A stretch of 36,143 nt of DNA from Candidatus Gastranaerophilales bacterium (GCA_023662705.1 JAMPIM010000019.1:1-36143), one strand, 5' to 3'; shown: positions 8,765 through 17,285, counted from the stretch's first letter. Notes: generated from the letters alone by a model not told the origin. Translations and numbers: made by a program.

Positions 8765-8789
8765 AAAAAGCCCTGCAATAATGCAGGGC
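8763..8789 (-). terminator. Minus-strand terminator downstream of the 80-aa gene
   Basis: GCCCTGCA (8770-8777) and TGCAGGGC (8782-8789) form a perfect 8-bp stem with a four-base loop. The T-run lies on the minus strand (seven T, 8769-8763) while the plus side has only A, so it mainly ends leftward transcription. It abuts the response regulator stop codon. Confidence 0.8.
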
Positions 8790-8927
8790 AAAACTTTAGT
8801 AAGATGTAAGATAGTTAATATAAGAGAGGTGCTACGCACGTAGACATTTGGTCAGCGTGCATTCCGTGGTATTCCAAATTGTTATTAAAACTCAGGGCAC
8901 GCTTCGGAGTGTGACTCCAAAATCTTT
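8790..8927 (-). other. Structured 3' region between the 80-aa gene and its terminator
   Basis: A gene-free stretch of about 140 bases, richer in G+C than the flanking spacers. It contains short hairpins: GGAGT-GTG-ACTCC near 8912-8924 and GTGC-TAC-GCAC near 8828-8838. On the minus strand it is the leader-to-terminator section after the 80-aa gene. It could be a long 3' UTR or a processed small RNA. No convincing gene is seen. Confidence 0.35.
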
Positions 8928-9170
8928 TTACACTGCTTCGGTTTGGACATATTTAGCCGATTTGGCTACAACACCGTAGCAGACCATTGTTAATCTGTTA
9001 TTCAATGCGAGCATTGTTCTGTATGTATTTGCAGATGCTGCCATAGCTCCTAACATATCATCTGCGGAAACTCTTGATACCAATGCTTCTGAATCGTGGT
9101 TATCAACTTTTTCCTGTGCGTATTTTTCAACTAATAATTTGTCAATAAAATCTCTTGCGCCAATTGCCAT
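8928..9170 (-). CDS. Hypothetical protein, 80 aa
   Basis: A short soluble-looking protein beginning MAIGARDFIDKLLVEKYAQ and ending KSAKYVQTEAV. It is mostly helical, with an Ala/Met-rich centre (DDMLGAMAASANTYRT). GGAGAG lies 7 bases before the ATG, and a minus-strand terminator follows after a structured 3' region, so it looks like a separately expressed small gene. Family not recognised. A structural or nucleoid-type role would be speculation. Confidence 0.65.
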   Translation of the reverse strand: MAIGARDFIDKLLVEKYAQEKVDNHDSEALVSRVSADDMLGAMAASANTYRTMLALNNRLTMVCYGVVAKSAKYVQTEAV

Positions 9171-9261
9171 AATGTTACTCTCCTTATTTATACTATCTTT
9201 CAGACCGTTTGTTATGTCTGATGTATATATAAAGTATTTCGCATTTAAAAAATTGACTTTT

Positions 9262-11652
9262 TTACTTCTTATTGTTAACTTTTGTAAACTTGCGTTTCTT
9301 TGTGTTGTAGGTGGAAATGCTTGTGCCGTGTGTATTTGAAACTATTTTGACTGCATTGTTAATGTCGGTTCTCAAAGTGATTGAATCCTGCAAAACTCTC
9401 ATTGTGTAGATAGCAGGATGTCCGAATTTGTTTTCGCCTACTGATATTATGGAATATTCGGGGTTTAAATATTTAATCGTTTCTTTGTCTAAAACTCCGT
9501 TTGCTCCGTGGTGCGGAACTTTTAAGACAGTGATGTTTTGAGGTAAATTTTTTAGGGCGGATTTAATCCCGTTAACTCCTGCATCACCTGTGAACAACAT
9601 AGTAAAATCATTATATGCTAATAGTGTGAGTATTGAATTGTCGTTGTCGTCTTTTCCATTTGTAAGAGCGTAGTTTGTGAGTTTTAATCCTTCATTTTCA
9701 TAAACTGTTTGATTATTTTGAGCAAGAATAACTTCTACATTTTGTTCTTTGGCGGTTTTGTAGATATATTTTGCAGCGGAAGAGTTATGATTCAAATCGT
9801 TTACATAAAGCTTTTTAACATTTACCCCTCTCATCAAATCAACTGCGCCGCCGCAATGGTCGTTGTCAAAATGGGTAATTATAATAGTATCGATTGATTT
9901 AATGCCCCGGTCTTTGAAGTATTTGAGAATAAGCATTTCGGCTTGGGATTTTCCGCCGTTGTAACCGCTTTTTGCCGTATCAATCATAATGTATTCGTTC
10001 TTTGGAGTTTTGATTAAGAAACAGTCTGCATTTCCGACATCAAAAGCCAGAATTTCAAGATTTGTGTTTTTAATCGGTATAAGAGTAATTAATAAGACAG
10101 CAAGGCAAATTACAAATGTTTTTAATAAGGTTTTTATATGTGTTTTTCTTAGGATTCCTGTGATACAGAGCAGAATTCCATAATATAGAAGAATCTGAAA
10201 TACACTCGGATGTGTTGTCTGCAATGCCGAATGTGGCATTCTTCCCCAAAAGTCTGATATGTTTACAAGTATTGTAAGAAGCGGATTGAGGATAAAATCA
10301 AATATTCTGCATACAAAATCTGCAATTGGTCTGATAACCGAAATCAATGAACTTACAAAACCGCCAAAGCTTAATACCATCAGGATTGGTACACTCATAA
10401 TATTTGCAAATACGGAATACAAACTTATGTTGCTGAAATAAAATATCTGAATCGGTATTACCCAGAGCTGTGCAATAATAGGGATTGCTATTGTACCTGA
10501 TATAAAATTAGCAATTTTGTTTTTGAACATCGGTATGACGGGCGACATAATCAGAATGCCGAATGTTACTATGAATGATAATTGAAATCCGACATCATTA
10601 ATAAATAACGGATTGTATAACAGCATTAAAAGTGCAACAAAAGACAATAGTGATATGCTGTGTGCATCTCTGTCAATGAGTTTTCCCGCTAAAACAAATA
10701 ATAACATACAGGTTGCTCTGATAACTGACGCGCCTAATCCTGTCATCAGGGAATAAATTACAACCATAATCATGCCAAGTCCGACTTTCACCTTAAACGG
10801 GGTTTTGAAAAGAGACATAAACATAAAGAAAAACGAATAAATAAACGCAACATTCATTCCTGAGGCGGCAAGAATATGTAAAAGACCTGAATTAATAAAT
10901 GATTGTTTGATATTTTGAGGAGGAGAAACTGCATCATCACCAAATACAATACCGCCTAAGATTTCAAGATTAGGAGTTTTTAAGTATTTTGAATGCACAG
11001 CAATAATTTCTTCTCTGTAGTTATTAATTCTTTGCAAAGCACGTTCTTTAAATGTCGGATTATTTTCTATGACTTTATAATCTTTAGCATAAAATACGGC
11101 ATTTGCATTGTGGTTTCTCAAATAATTTCCATAATCAAACTGTGACGGGTTGCCTGCTTTGAACGGTGCTGACAGTCTTCCCGTAAGAATGCAGGAATTG
11201 TATAATCTTAGTCCGTCAAAAGAAGTTTCTTCTTTAGGATTGTAGGTTACAAGGACTTTTTCATCATTGAACTCTTTTTCTTCCGAGCCGAATTTTATTT
11301 TATCAACTTTAAAGAAAAACTTCGGTTTGTTTTCAGCCTGTCCTTGTGGAATTGATACGATTGTACCTGTTATTTCCGCATTAAGCGGGGCAAGATTAAG
11401 CAGTTCGTCCACATCTTTGAGTCTGAAAGAAGTATTTATTGCACCCAGATAAAAGATTAAAGCCAGTATCATTAAATATTTTATCGGGAGTAAATCTTTT
11501 AGAATAAAGAGTATTAGCGCTAAACTCAAAATAATTGAAAATAGAAGCAAATTCCCTGATAAAGTTGCAAAAACAGCAAGCATATAAACGCTTGCTGTAA
11601 TTAGCATTAGAAAATTTTTATTTTGAGTCAGTTCTAATAAAACATTTTTCAA
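9262..11652 (-). CDS. comEC: ComEC/Rec2 DNA uptake channel
   Basis: Inner-membrane channel that carries single-stranded DNA into the cytoplasm during natural transformation; 796 aa, a full-length three-part protein. An N-terminal hydrophobic block and an OB-like soluble region (about 85-200) are followed by the Competence membrane domain with HILAASGMNV (259-268). A C-terminal metallo-beta-lactamase domain includes DVGNADC (538-544), THFDNDHCGG (593-602), a later FTGDAG and VPHHGANG. The metal-ligand histidines and aspartates appear intact, so the proposed nuclease may be active. It overlaps the upstream kdsC-like stop by 4 bases (ATGA), showing coupling. A DprA-like gene at 17344 is a possible functional partner. 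Confidence 0.93.
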   Translation of the reverse strand: MKNVLLELTQNKNFLMLITASVYMLAVFATLSGNLLLFSIILSLALILFILKDLLPIKYLMILALIFYLGAINTSFRLKDVDELLNLAPLNAEITGTIVSIPQGQAENKPKFFFKVDKIKFGSEEKEFNDEKVLVTYNPKEETSFDGLRLYNSCILTGRLSAPFKAGNPSQFDYGNYLRNHNANAVFYAKDYKVIENNPTFKERALQRINNYREEIIAVHSKYLKTPNLEILGGIVFGDDAVSPPQNIKQSFINSGLLHILAASGMNVAFIYSFFFMFMSLFKTPFKVKVGLGMIMVVIYSLMTGLGASVIRATCMLLFVLAGKLIDRDAHSISLLSFVALLMLLYNPLFINDVGFQLSFIVTFGILIMSPVIPMFKNKIANFISGTIAIPIIAQLWVIPIQIFYFSNISLYSVFANIMSVPILMVLSFGGFVSSLISVIRPIADFVCRIFDFILNPLLTILVNISDFWGRMPHSALQTTHPSVFQILLYYGILLCITGILRKTHIKTLLKTFVICLAVLLITLIPIKNTNLEILAFDVGNADCFLIKTPKNEYIMIDTAKSGYNGGKSQAEMLILKYFKDRGIKSIDTIIITHFDNDHCGGAVDLMRGVNVKKLYVNDLNHNSSAAKYIYKTAKEQNVEVILAQNNQTVYENEGLKLTNYALTNGKDDNDNSILTLLAYNDFTMLFTGDAGVNGIKSALKNLPQNITVLKVPHHGANGVLDKETIKYLNPEYSIISVGENKFGHPAIYTMRVLQDSITLRTDINNAVKIVSNTHGTSISTYNTKKRKFTKVNNKK

Positions 11653-12191
11653 GAATTTTTACCTTCAGAAACGGTTACGATTTTTTCTATCCCCTGAGCA
11701 TCAAGGATGAAGTCACAAAGCTCTCTAACAGCTCCGCGTCCGCCGTTGATTGAAGACTTGAAGTTACATACTGCTTGAACTTCTGCTACGGCATCGTTCG
11801 GACAGCATTTGAGTCCGACTTTTTCTAAGATACATAAATCAGGCAGGTCATCACCCATATAAGAAACATTTTCATAAGTCAGGTTGTATTTTGCCATAAT
11901 TTCTTCAAGCGCAGGGAGTTTATATTTCTGTCCCTGATAAATTTCTGTGATATTAAGGTTTTCTGCTCTATGGCGAACTGTACCGTTGTTTCTTGCTGTG
12001 ATAATAGCGGTAATAAATCCTGATTTATTCATTCTTACAATACCGTGTCCGTCTTTGACATTAAAAGTTTTGTATTCAACGCCGTTTTCATCGTAGGTTA
12101 CACTTCCGTCAGTCATAACTCCGTCTACGTCGAATGCTAATAATTTAATCTTTTTTGCTGCTTCAAGAGCATCGTTTTTAAGTTCAGCCAT
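11649..12191 (-). CDS. kdsC: KdsC-type HAD phosphatase (Kdo-8-phosphate phosphatase)
   Basis: Removes phosphate from 3-deoxy-D-manno-octulosonate 8-phosphate in the pathway to Kdo of lipopolysaccharide. The 180-aa, cap-less HAD C0 type has FDVDGVMTDG (D21, D23), IITARN, a Lys region and GDDLPD (D114, D115). The tail GGRGAVRELCDFIL is typical of the KdsC subfamily and not of other HAD enzymes. GAGG precedes the ATG. It starts the operon with comEC, which has no metabolic relation, so the pairing is positional only. It suggests the organism makes Kdo and has an outer membrane. Confidence 0.88.
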   Translation of the reverse strand: MAELKNDALEAAKKIKLLAFDVDGVMTDGSVTYDENGVEYKTFNVKDGHGIVRMNKSGFITAIITARNNGTVRHRAENLNITEIYQGQKYKLPALEEIMAKYNLTYENVSYMGDDLPDLCILEKVGLKCCPNDAVAEVQAVCNFKSSINGGRGAVRELCDFILDAQGIEKIVTVSEGKNS

Positions 12192-12212
12192 AATATACCT
12201 CTTTTCAAACCA

Positions 12213-12221
12213 ATTATATCA
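12213..12221 (-). promoter_or_regulatory. Extended -10 promoter for kdsC-comEC, TGATATAAT
   Basis: On the minus strand TGATATAAT lies 21 bases before the kdsC ATG. The -35 position is poor. Confidence 0.6.
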
Positions 12222-12295
12222 TTAAAAAAGTTCATACGTTTGAAGGTTTGATTTTTTAGAAAATATCATTAACATGATATAAAAGGAGATATACT

Positions 12296-12844
12296 ATGAG
12301 CAAACGACTAGACGGAACATCAATGTTTACAGGTGTAAATGCAGGATTTACCAACGCTTTTGCGCAATTGTCGGGGCAATACGCAGACGGTATAACTCTT
12401 GAGAACCTTAATAAGGCGTTAACAAATACTAATATTACGAATACGGCTTATGGTGCAACATTTGCATCTTATATGACTAATAATTTTAACAGTATTGACT
12501 CAGACAAAGACGGAATCATTTCAGCTGATGAAGTTCAAAAACTTATGAGCCAAATGGCTACTCAGGGTATGACACGTGAGCAGATTATGACTCTTGCTGG
12601 TTCAACTGGCATGAGCTCATCTTTGACAGAAACAGTTCTTGCTCATTTTGATGAGATTGATAAAAACCACGACGGTAAAGTTTCTAATCAGGAGATTCAG
12701 GCGTATGGTGTTGAATCTGATTTAGAGAAGCAAAAAATCGAAGATAGAAACCGTATTGTGAACAATATGTCAATGTTTTATGACACTGATACGACTTATG
12801 AAGGCAGTCTTTTAGATTATCGCTATTTGGATAACGAATCATAA
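12296..12844 (+). CDS. EF-hand calcium-binding protein, 182 aa
   Basis: Two canonical EF-hand loops are visible: DSDKDGIISADE (68-79) and DKNHDGKVSNQE (122-133). Each has D/N at positions 1, 3 and 5, Gly at 6 and Glu at 12. They flank a Met/Gln-rich helical linker, forming a calmodulin-like pair. There is no signal peptide, so it is probably cytoplasmic, unless exported by a route that does not use one. The N-terminus is Gly/Thr/Asn-rich. A strong AAGGAG lies just upstream. Its last 6 bases overlap the convergent hydrolase gene. It is likely a calcium sensor or buffer; its targets are unknown. Confidence 0.85.
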   Translation: MSKRLDGTSMFTGVNAGFTNAFAQLSGQYADGITLENLNKALTNTNITNTAYGATFASYMTNNFNSIDSDKDGIISADEVQKLMSQMATQGMTREQIMTLAGSTGMSSSLTETVLAHFDEIDKNHDGKVSNQEIQAYGVESDLEKQKIEDRNRIVNNMSMFYDTDTTYEGSLLDYRYLDNES

Positions 12845-13447
12845 AAATTTATTATTTTCAATTTCCCATTCCACAGATGTGATACGCCCGTGTCCAGGGT
12901 AGATTACTGTTTCTGGCGGCAGAGTAAAGATTTTTGATTCGATACTTTCTACAATTTGGTCAAAGTCTCCACCTTCAAGGTCACAGCGTCCTACAGCTTC
13001 ACGGAAAATAGTGTCGCCTGAGAATAGTTTTCCGTCAACGTAGAAACAAACTCCGCCTTGAGTATGTCCAGGCGTGTGGATAACTTTTATTTCTTTATTA
13101 CCTAATTTTATAATTTCATTGTCTTCAATGTATTTGTCGATTTTAGGAATAGTCATTTCAGGCATTCCCATCATTGGCATATATTTATTGACGTTTTGTA
13201 CCCAGCCTAAATCGTTTTTATGCATTAATACAGGTACATTGAAATTTGGTCTTAATCCTGCAATATGGTCGAAATGTCCGTGAGTAAGCAAGATATACTT
13301 TAGTCTTGCACCTTGTGCTTTCAATTCCTGACGAATATCATCATCAACTGCCGAACAGTCTATTAGGGCAGCTTCTTTTGATTCTTCGTCAATGATTAAG
13401 TAATTATTGTTATCAATAGGCGGTTCTATAAAATTTTTAACTAACAT
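12839..13447 (-). CDS. Metallo-beta-lactamase-fold hydrolase, glyoxalase II-like (YcbL type)
   Basis: A 202-aa binuclear-metal hydrolase. Ligands are seen in THGHFDH (H56, H58, D60, H61), HTPGHT (H128), SGDTIF (D145) and YPGHG (H186). The length and the REAVGRCDLEGG segment match small glyoxalase II-like proteins (YcbL) that lack the long C-terminal substrate domain of true GloB. The substrate may be a thioester of low molecular weight thiols, but this is inference. It overlaps ispE by 11 bases and is translated from the same message. Confidence 0.87.
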   Translation of the reverse strand: MLVKNFIEPPIDNNNYLIIDEESKEAALIDCSAVDDDIRQELKAQGARLKYILLTHGHFDHIAGLRPNFNVPVLMHKNDLGWVQNVNKYMPMMGMPEMTIPKIDKYIEDNEIIKLGNKEIKVIHTPGHTQGGVCFYVDGKLFSGDTIFREAVGRCDLEGGDFDQIVESIESKIFTLPPETVIYPGHGRITSVEWEIENNKFL

Positions 13448-14279
13448 ATTCGCTTACTCCGTTTTCTATAAAAGTTAAATTGTTAATAAAATCATATTCG
13501 CTGTTGAGTTTTGGTCCGTTAAGGTTTTCAAGGATAAAATACGTTGAACCTGAACCCGACATTAATGCGTTTGGATAAGTTGATTTTATCGTCTGAAGCT
13601 CTTTGTAATCATCAAATACAGCATATTCTAAATCATTGTACAAAAATGGTTTAATGTCTTCACCTGAGCGAATAGCATTAATCATTTTTTCAGTCATATT
13701 GTTTTGAGGCTTAAATTCTTTCAGTGCATGTTTTTTGTATGCTTCACCTGCTGAAATTCCTAAGTTTTTAGGCTTTATTAAAGTTACATCCGATTTAATG
13801 ACAGGCAAAGGTTCTGTAACTTCGCCTCTTGAGGTTGCAAGTGTGCATCCGCCGTTCAGGCAGACATTCAAGTCTGAGCCCAGTTGTGAGCATAATTCAT
13901 TCAATTCAAGATTATTTAATTTATGCCCGAATAACTTATTCAGACCATAAATTGTTCCTGCGGCATCGGTACTTCCGCCTGCAAGTCCTGCTGCAATCGG
14001 GATATTTTTTTCGATAAAAATTTCAACTCCTGATTTGATTCCTGTTGTTTTAAAGAATAAATCAGCAGCTTTGTAAACAAGATTTTTTTCGTTGTAAGGA
14101 ATCTCTTCGCTTGTACCTGAAAGCGTAATACCTGTATTGGCGGGTTTTATGGTCAGATAATCATACAGGCTGATAAGCTGCATAATACTTTTAATATTAT
14201 GAAATCCGTCTTCTCTTTTATTAACAATTTCCAGCGTAAGGTTAATTTTAGCGGGACATTTTATCCTAATTTCTTTCAT
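13437..14279 (-). CDS. ispE: 4-diphosphocytidyl-2-C-methyl-D-erythritol kinase
   Basis: GHMP kinase of the MEP isoprenoid pathway that phosphorylates CDP-methylerythritol; 280 aa. Seen are CPAKINL (K11), the ATP-binding PIAAGLAGGSTDAAG (94-108, with catalytic Asp D105) and MSGSGSTYF near the C-terminus. The length is normal. No ribosome binding site precedes the ATG, and an extended -10 box ends 6 bases before it, so the message is probably leaderless. dxs at 27019 belongs to the same pathway. Confidence 0.95.
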   Translation of the reverse strand: MKEIRIKCPAKINLTLEIVNKREDGFHNIKSIMQLISLYDYLTIKPANTGITLSGTSEEIPYNEKNLVYKAADLFFKTTGIKSGVEIFIEKNIPIAAGLAGGSTDAAGTIYGLNKLFGHKLNNLELNELCSQLGSDLNVCLNGGCTLATSRGEVTEPLPVIKSDVTLIKPKNLGISAGEAYKKHALKEFKPQNNMTEKMINAIRSGEDIKPFLYNDLEYAVFDDYKELQTIKSTYPNALMSGSGSTYFILENLNGPKLNSEYDFINNLTFIENGVSEYVS

Positions 14280-14285
14280 ATTTGA

Positions 14286-14294
14286 ATTGTATCA
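14286..14294 (-). promoter_or_regulatory. Extended -10 promoter for ispE, TGATACAAT
   Basis: On the minus strand TGATACAAT ends 6 bases before the ispE ATG, which puts the likely transcription start at or next to the A of the start codon. Confidence 0.55.
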
Positions 14295-14327
14295 TAAATA
14301 ATCCCAAAGTATTACTCCTCCGGAAGA

Positions 14328-14356
14328 TTAAAAAGGGTTGAAAATAGTGTTATTAT
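14328..14356 (+). promoter_or_regulatory. Probable promoter of the structured RNA
   Basis: TTAAAA (14328-14333), a 17-base spacer and TATTAT (14351-14356). The predicted start near 14363 coincides with the first base of the closing stem of the RNA. The -35 is weak. Confidence 0.4.
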
Positions 14357-14362
14357 TATATT

Positions 14363-14482
14363 GTAAGTCGGGGACAGCCGGTGGCATCGTCGTTAACGAC
14401 CTCAAAATTTTTTAAGGCATTGTGTGTGTGTTCGGCTTACTACAATAGAGGGCTCGATGAAATCGAGCCCTCTATTGTTTTT
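14363..14482 (+). ncRNA. Free-standing structured RNA of unknown class, about 115 nt
   Basis: A closing stem GTAAGTCG (14363-14370) with CGGCTTAC (14433-14440) encloses short hairpins GCC-GGT-GGC and GTCGT-TA-ACGAC and an A/T-rich hairpin. A perfect 17-bp terminator follows at once. No plus-strand gene follows, because the next gene is convergent, so it is not a leader or riboswitch of a downstream gene. It lacks the GGAA-loop signature of SRP RNA, the tRNA T-arm, and the size of 6S or tmRNA. It contains no convincing ORF with a ribosome binding site. Confidence 0.5.
14442..14482 (+). terminator. Strong terminator of the structured RNA
   Basis: A 17-bp perfect stem (14442-14458 with 14462-14478), loop GAA, then five T. 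The T-run reaches the last codon of the convergent 79-aa gene. Confidence 0.9.
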
Positions 14483-14720
14483 ACTTTTTATTTTTAATCA
14501 ATTCAATTGCGTCTTGAGTTCTGATAAAATCTGTATTGATTTTTTCAAGTCCTTGTTCTTCTGCAAACTTATTCCAAGCGTCTGCTGGAATTTGGTCATC
14601 AAGTTTGCCGTCAGCAGCTTCAAGTTTGAATACGGTATAGAATAAATCTGATAAATCATCAACTTTTTCTAATGCGTCATCAATAACTTCTTGAATTTTT
14701 TGTTTTTTTATTTCTGACAT
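14481..14720 (-). CDS. Hypothetical protein, 79 aa
   Basis: A short acidic helical protein beginning MSEIKKQKIQEVIDDALEK and ending AIELIKNKK. GGAGAG lies just before the ATG, and it starts 20 bases after the pcrA stop, so it is probably the second gene of the pcrA transcript. It has no transmembrane segment and no cysteines. Family not recognised. Confidence 0.65.
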   Translation of the reverse strand: MSEIKKQKIQEVIDDALEKVDDLSDLFYTVFKLEAADGKLDDQIPADAWNKFAEEQGLEKINTDFIRTQDAIELIKNKK

Positions 14721-14740
14721 AATCTCTCCTTTATTTATTA

Positions 14741-17254
14741 CTAGAATTTTTTTAAATGTGCATAATTTGCATCCATTGCTTTTTTGCCCAGTTTGCCGAA
14801 GTCGATTGTGTACATTGTGCTTTCCCCAATCTGGATAACGTCAGTAATATGCCCGATTCCGAGCTTTTCGTGGAAAACGCGTTCTCCGACATTGAAATAA
14901 TATTGAGTAGCTGTGTTTTTCAACTCTTCGGCTTTCGCAATTTCTTCTGCCTGGCGCGCCTGCTCTTTTTTGCGTTCTTCAAGACGCTGTTTCATAATAT
15001 TATTCTCAAAAAACGCTTTGATTTTTTCTTCTTCTTTCTGTTTGTTTATCGGATTTTTGTTCACAAACGCTTTTGCAGGAGTTCTTTTCACAACATTTGT
15101 TGTTTTATTTGTAGAAGGTGCTACAAAGTTTTTGCCGAATCCTGTTGAGTTATTCGCAATAGAGCCTGATTTGGTCTGTCCGAAGGATGAGCCGAAGCTT
15201 GTTACAGGTTTTACATAGCCGTCAGAATCAAATGAGGATTTACTTTTCACGGATTTAACAGCACTTGTAAATGTGCTTCTATGTTCACTGTATCCGCTTG
15301 ATTCCTGGGTTTCTAATAAATGCTGCGGAATTTCTTCGATAAATTGGCTTGGAGAATAGTATTTATATTCACCCCACATTTGACGTCGTTTAGCTGTTGT
15401 TAAGTATAACTTGGTTTCAGCTCTGGTAATTCCAACGTACATAAGTCTGCGTTCTTCTTCTAACTCAGACATTACGTTCATTGTTCTTGCAGAAGGGAAA
15501 ATCCCCTGATCGCATCCTGCAAGGAATACAATTGGAAACTCCAAACCTTTGGAAGCGTGCAGAGTCATTAGGGTTACATTGTTTGCAATTTCTTCCATTC
15601 CGTCAATATCAGATACCAAAGAGACTTGTGTTAAGAATTCGCCGAGCACGTTGTCCTGCTCTTCCGGTTCAAATTCGTTAGCTACGTTCACAAGTTCCTG
15701 CAAGTTTTCTATTCTTGTGCGATCTTCGTCGGTATCAGTTGCCTGTAATTCTCTTAAATAACCGCTTCTTTCAAGTACAAGGCTTAAGAATTCAGGTAAC
15801 TGGTATTTAGTTTGAGCTTCCTGAAACTTCATAATCAAAGTTGAAAAATCTTTAAGCTTTGTTGCTGTTCCTGACTTGATTGTAGAAATATCATCCACAT
15901 TCAAAATCGCGGAGAACAAACTCATATCTTTTTCATCCGCATATTCTTGCAGGTGTTTAAGCGTTGTTTCTCCGATTGCACGTTTTGGAACATTGATAAT
16001 ACGTCTTAATGATTGTGAATCGTCGACGTTATGAATAAGTTTTAAATATGCAATCGCATCTTTGATTTCCTTACGGTCATAGAACTTAAGCCCGCCGTAG
16101 ATTCTGTATGGAATCCCTGCTGCAATCAAAGCTTCTTCTAAAGCACGTGATTGAGCGTTTGTACGGTATAAAATAGAGAACTGATTGTAGTTATCTGATG
16201 TGTTTTTAATTGATTTTACAATAAAATTCGCTTCATCAGCTTCATCCTGAGCTTCGTAATAAGTAATCTTTTCCCCGTCGCCTTTTTGCGAGTAAAGAAC
16301 TTTGTCCACACGCTCCTGATTGTTTTCAATAACGGCGTTAGCTGCGTTAAGGATATTTGCCGTAGAACGGTAATTTTGCTCTAACTTAACGATTTTTGCT
16401 GTCGGGAAGTCTTTTTGGAATCCCATAATAATTCTGAAATCAGCACCACGCCAGCTGTAAATTGATTGGTCAACATCACCTACAACGCAAAGTGAGCGTT
16501 CTTCGGGTACATCTGGCTGAAAATTCGTATAAAGCGCGTTAACAAGCTGATATTGCGCCTGGTTGGTATCTTGGTACTCGTCAACCATAATGTGCTGAAA
16601 CTTATCGAAGTATTTTTTACGTACTTCAGGATTCTGTTCCAATAACTTAACCGCAAGCATAAGCATATCGTCAAAATCGATTGCGTTATTGTTGTTTAAT
16701 GCGTTTTCATAAGCTTCAAAAACTTTTGCTATGTTTTGTGATTTGAAATCGCGTGCAAAAGTCGCAAATGTGTATGCGTCCTGCATTTTGTTTTTAGCAT
16801 TGGAAATAACTGTTTTAATAAGCTTTGGCGCATAAATTTTATCATCAAGATTAAGCTTTTTGATTGCTTGTTTAATAACTGCAATCGAATCTGTTTCATC
16901 ATATATGGTAAAGTTTTTATCAAGTTTTTTACCTGATTGGAACTGGTAGTTTTCAATATCCTGTCTTAGGATTCTTCCGCAAATACTGTGAAAAGTACCT
17001 ACCCACATATATTTTACAACATTTTCGCCTAAGATTGATGAAAGTCTTTCTTTCATCTCACGGGCTGCCTTGTTGGTAAATGTTACGGCAAGGATTTTAC
17101 CTGCAATTGCGCCCTGCTGTATCATATAAGCGATACGAGTGGTCAAAACTCTTGTTTTACCGCTGCCTGCGCCTGCAAGTATAAGTAGTGCTCCCTTTGT
17201 AGTTTTTGCCGCATCTTGTTGTTCGGCGTTCAGTGTTTGTAAAATATTTTCCAT
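14741..17254 (-). CDS. pcrA: UvrD/PcrA-type superfamily 1 DNA helicase
   Basis: A 3'-5' DNA helicase for repair and replication-fork maintenance; 837 aa. The SF1 motifs are in order: LAGAGSGKTR (Walker A, 28-34), TFTNKAAREM (Ia), VGTFHSICGRIL, VDEYQDTNQAQ (224-234), VGDVDQSIYSWRGAD (III), QNYRST (IV), TLHASKGLEFPIVF (V) and YVGITRAE (VI). The region 660-770 is low-complexity and basic, and the C-terminal 45 residues (VGERVFHEKLGIGHIT onward) are the Tudor-like RNA-polymerase-binding domain of PcrA. The gene starts a two-gene transcript. Confidence 0.95.
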   Translation of the reverse strand: MENILQTLNAEQQDAAKTTKGALLILAGAGSGKTRVLTTRIAYMIQQGAIAGKILAVTFTNKAAREMKERLSSILGENVVKYMWVGTFHSICGRILRQDIENYQFQSGKKLDKNFTIYDETDSIAVIKQAIKKLNLDDKIYAPKLIKTVISNAKNKMQDAYTFATFARDFKSQNIAKVFEAYENALNNNNAIDFDDMLMLAVKLLEQNPEVRKKYFDKFQHIMVDEYQDTNQAQYQLVNALYTNFQPDVPEERSLCVVGDVDQSIYSWRGADFRIIMGFQKDFPTAKIVKLEQNYRSTANILNAANAVIENNQERVDKVLYSQKGDGEKITYYEAQDEADEANFIVKSIKNTSDNYNQFSILYRTNAQSRALEEALIAAGIPYRIYGGLKFYDRKEIKDAIAYLKLIHNVDDSQSLRRIINVPKRAIGETTLKHLQEYADEKDMSLFSAILNVDDISTIKSGTATKLKDFSTLIMKFQEAQTKYQLPEFLSLVLERSGYLRELQATDTDEDRTRIENLQELVNVANEFEPEEQDNVLGEFLTQVSLVSDIDGMEEIANNVTLMTLHASKGLEFPIVFLAGCDQGIFPSARTMNVMSELEEERRLMYVGITRAETKLYLTTAKRRQMWGEYKYYSPSQFIEEIPQHLLETQESSGYSEHRSTFTSAVKSVKSKSSFDSDGYVKPVTSFGSSFGQTKSGSIANNSTGFGKNFVAPSTNKTTNVVKRTPAKAFVNKNPINKQKEEEKIKAFFENNIMKQRLEERKKEQARQAEEIAKAEELKNTATQYYFNVGERVFHEKLGIGHITDVIQIGESTMYTIDFGKLGKKAMDANYAHLKKF

Positions 17255-17285
17255 TCCCCTATTCCCAAATGCATATTTTTGTGCT

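Noticed and set aside
9180..9200. TATAAA just upstream of the 80-aa gene as a -10 box
   Set aside because: It lies directly against the AAGGAG ribosome binding site, leaving no room for a leader containing that site.
12275..12283. TGATATAAA as promoter of the EF-hand gene
   Set aside because: The transcript start would fall at about 12290, after the ribosome binding site AAGGAG at 12282-12287, so it cannot serve this gene in the usual way.
14363..14482. SRP RNA, 6S RNA, tRNA or tmRNA at this site
   Set aside because: There is no GGAA-tetraloop helix with its symmetric loop, no T-arm or CCA end, and the length and fold do not fit 6S or tmRNA.
14756..17000. Several open frames on the plus strand inside pcrA and similar frames opposite dxs, comEC, priA and ilvD
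   Set aside because: They are shadows of strongly supported genes, with no ribosome binding sites and no family resemblance.
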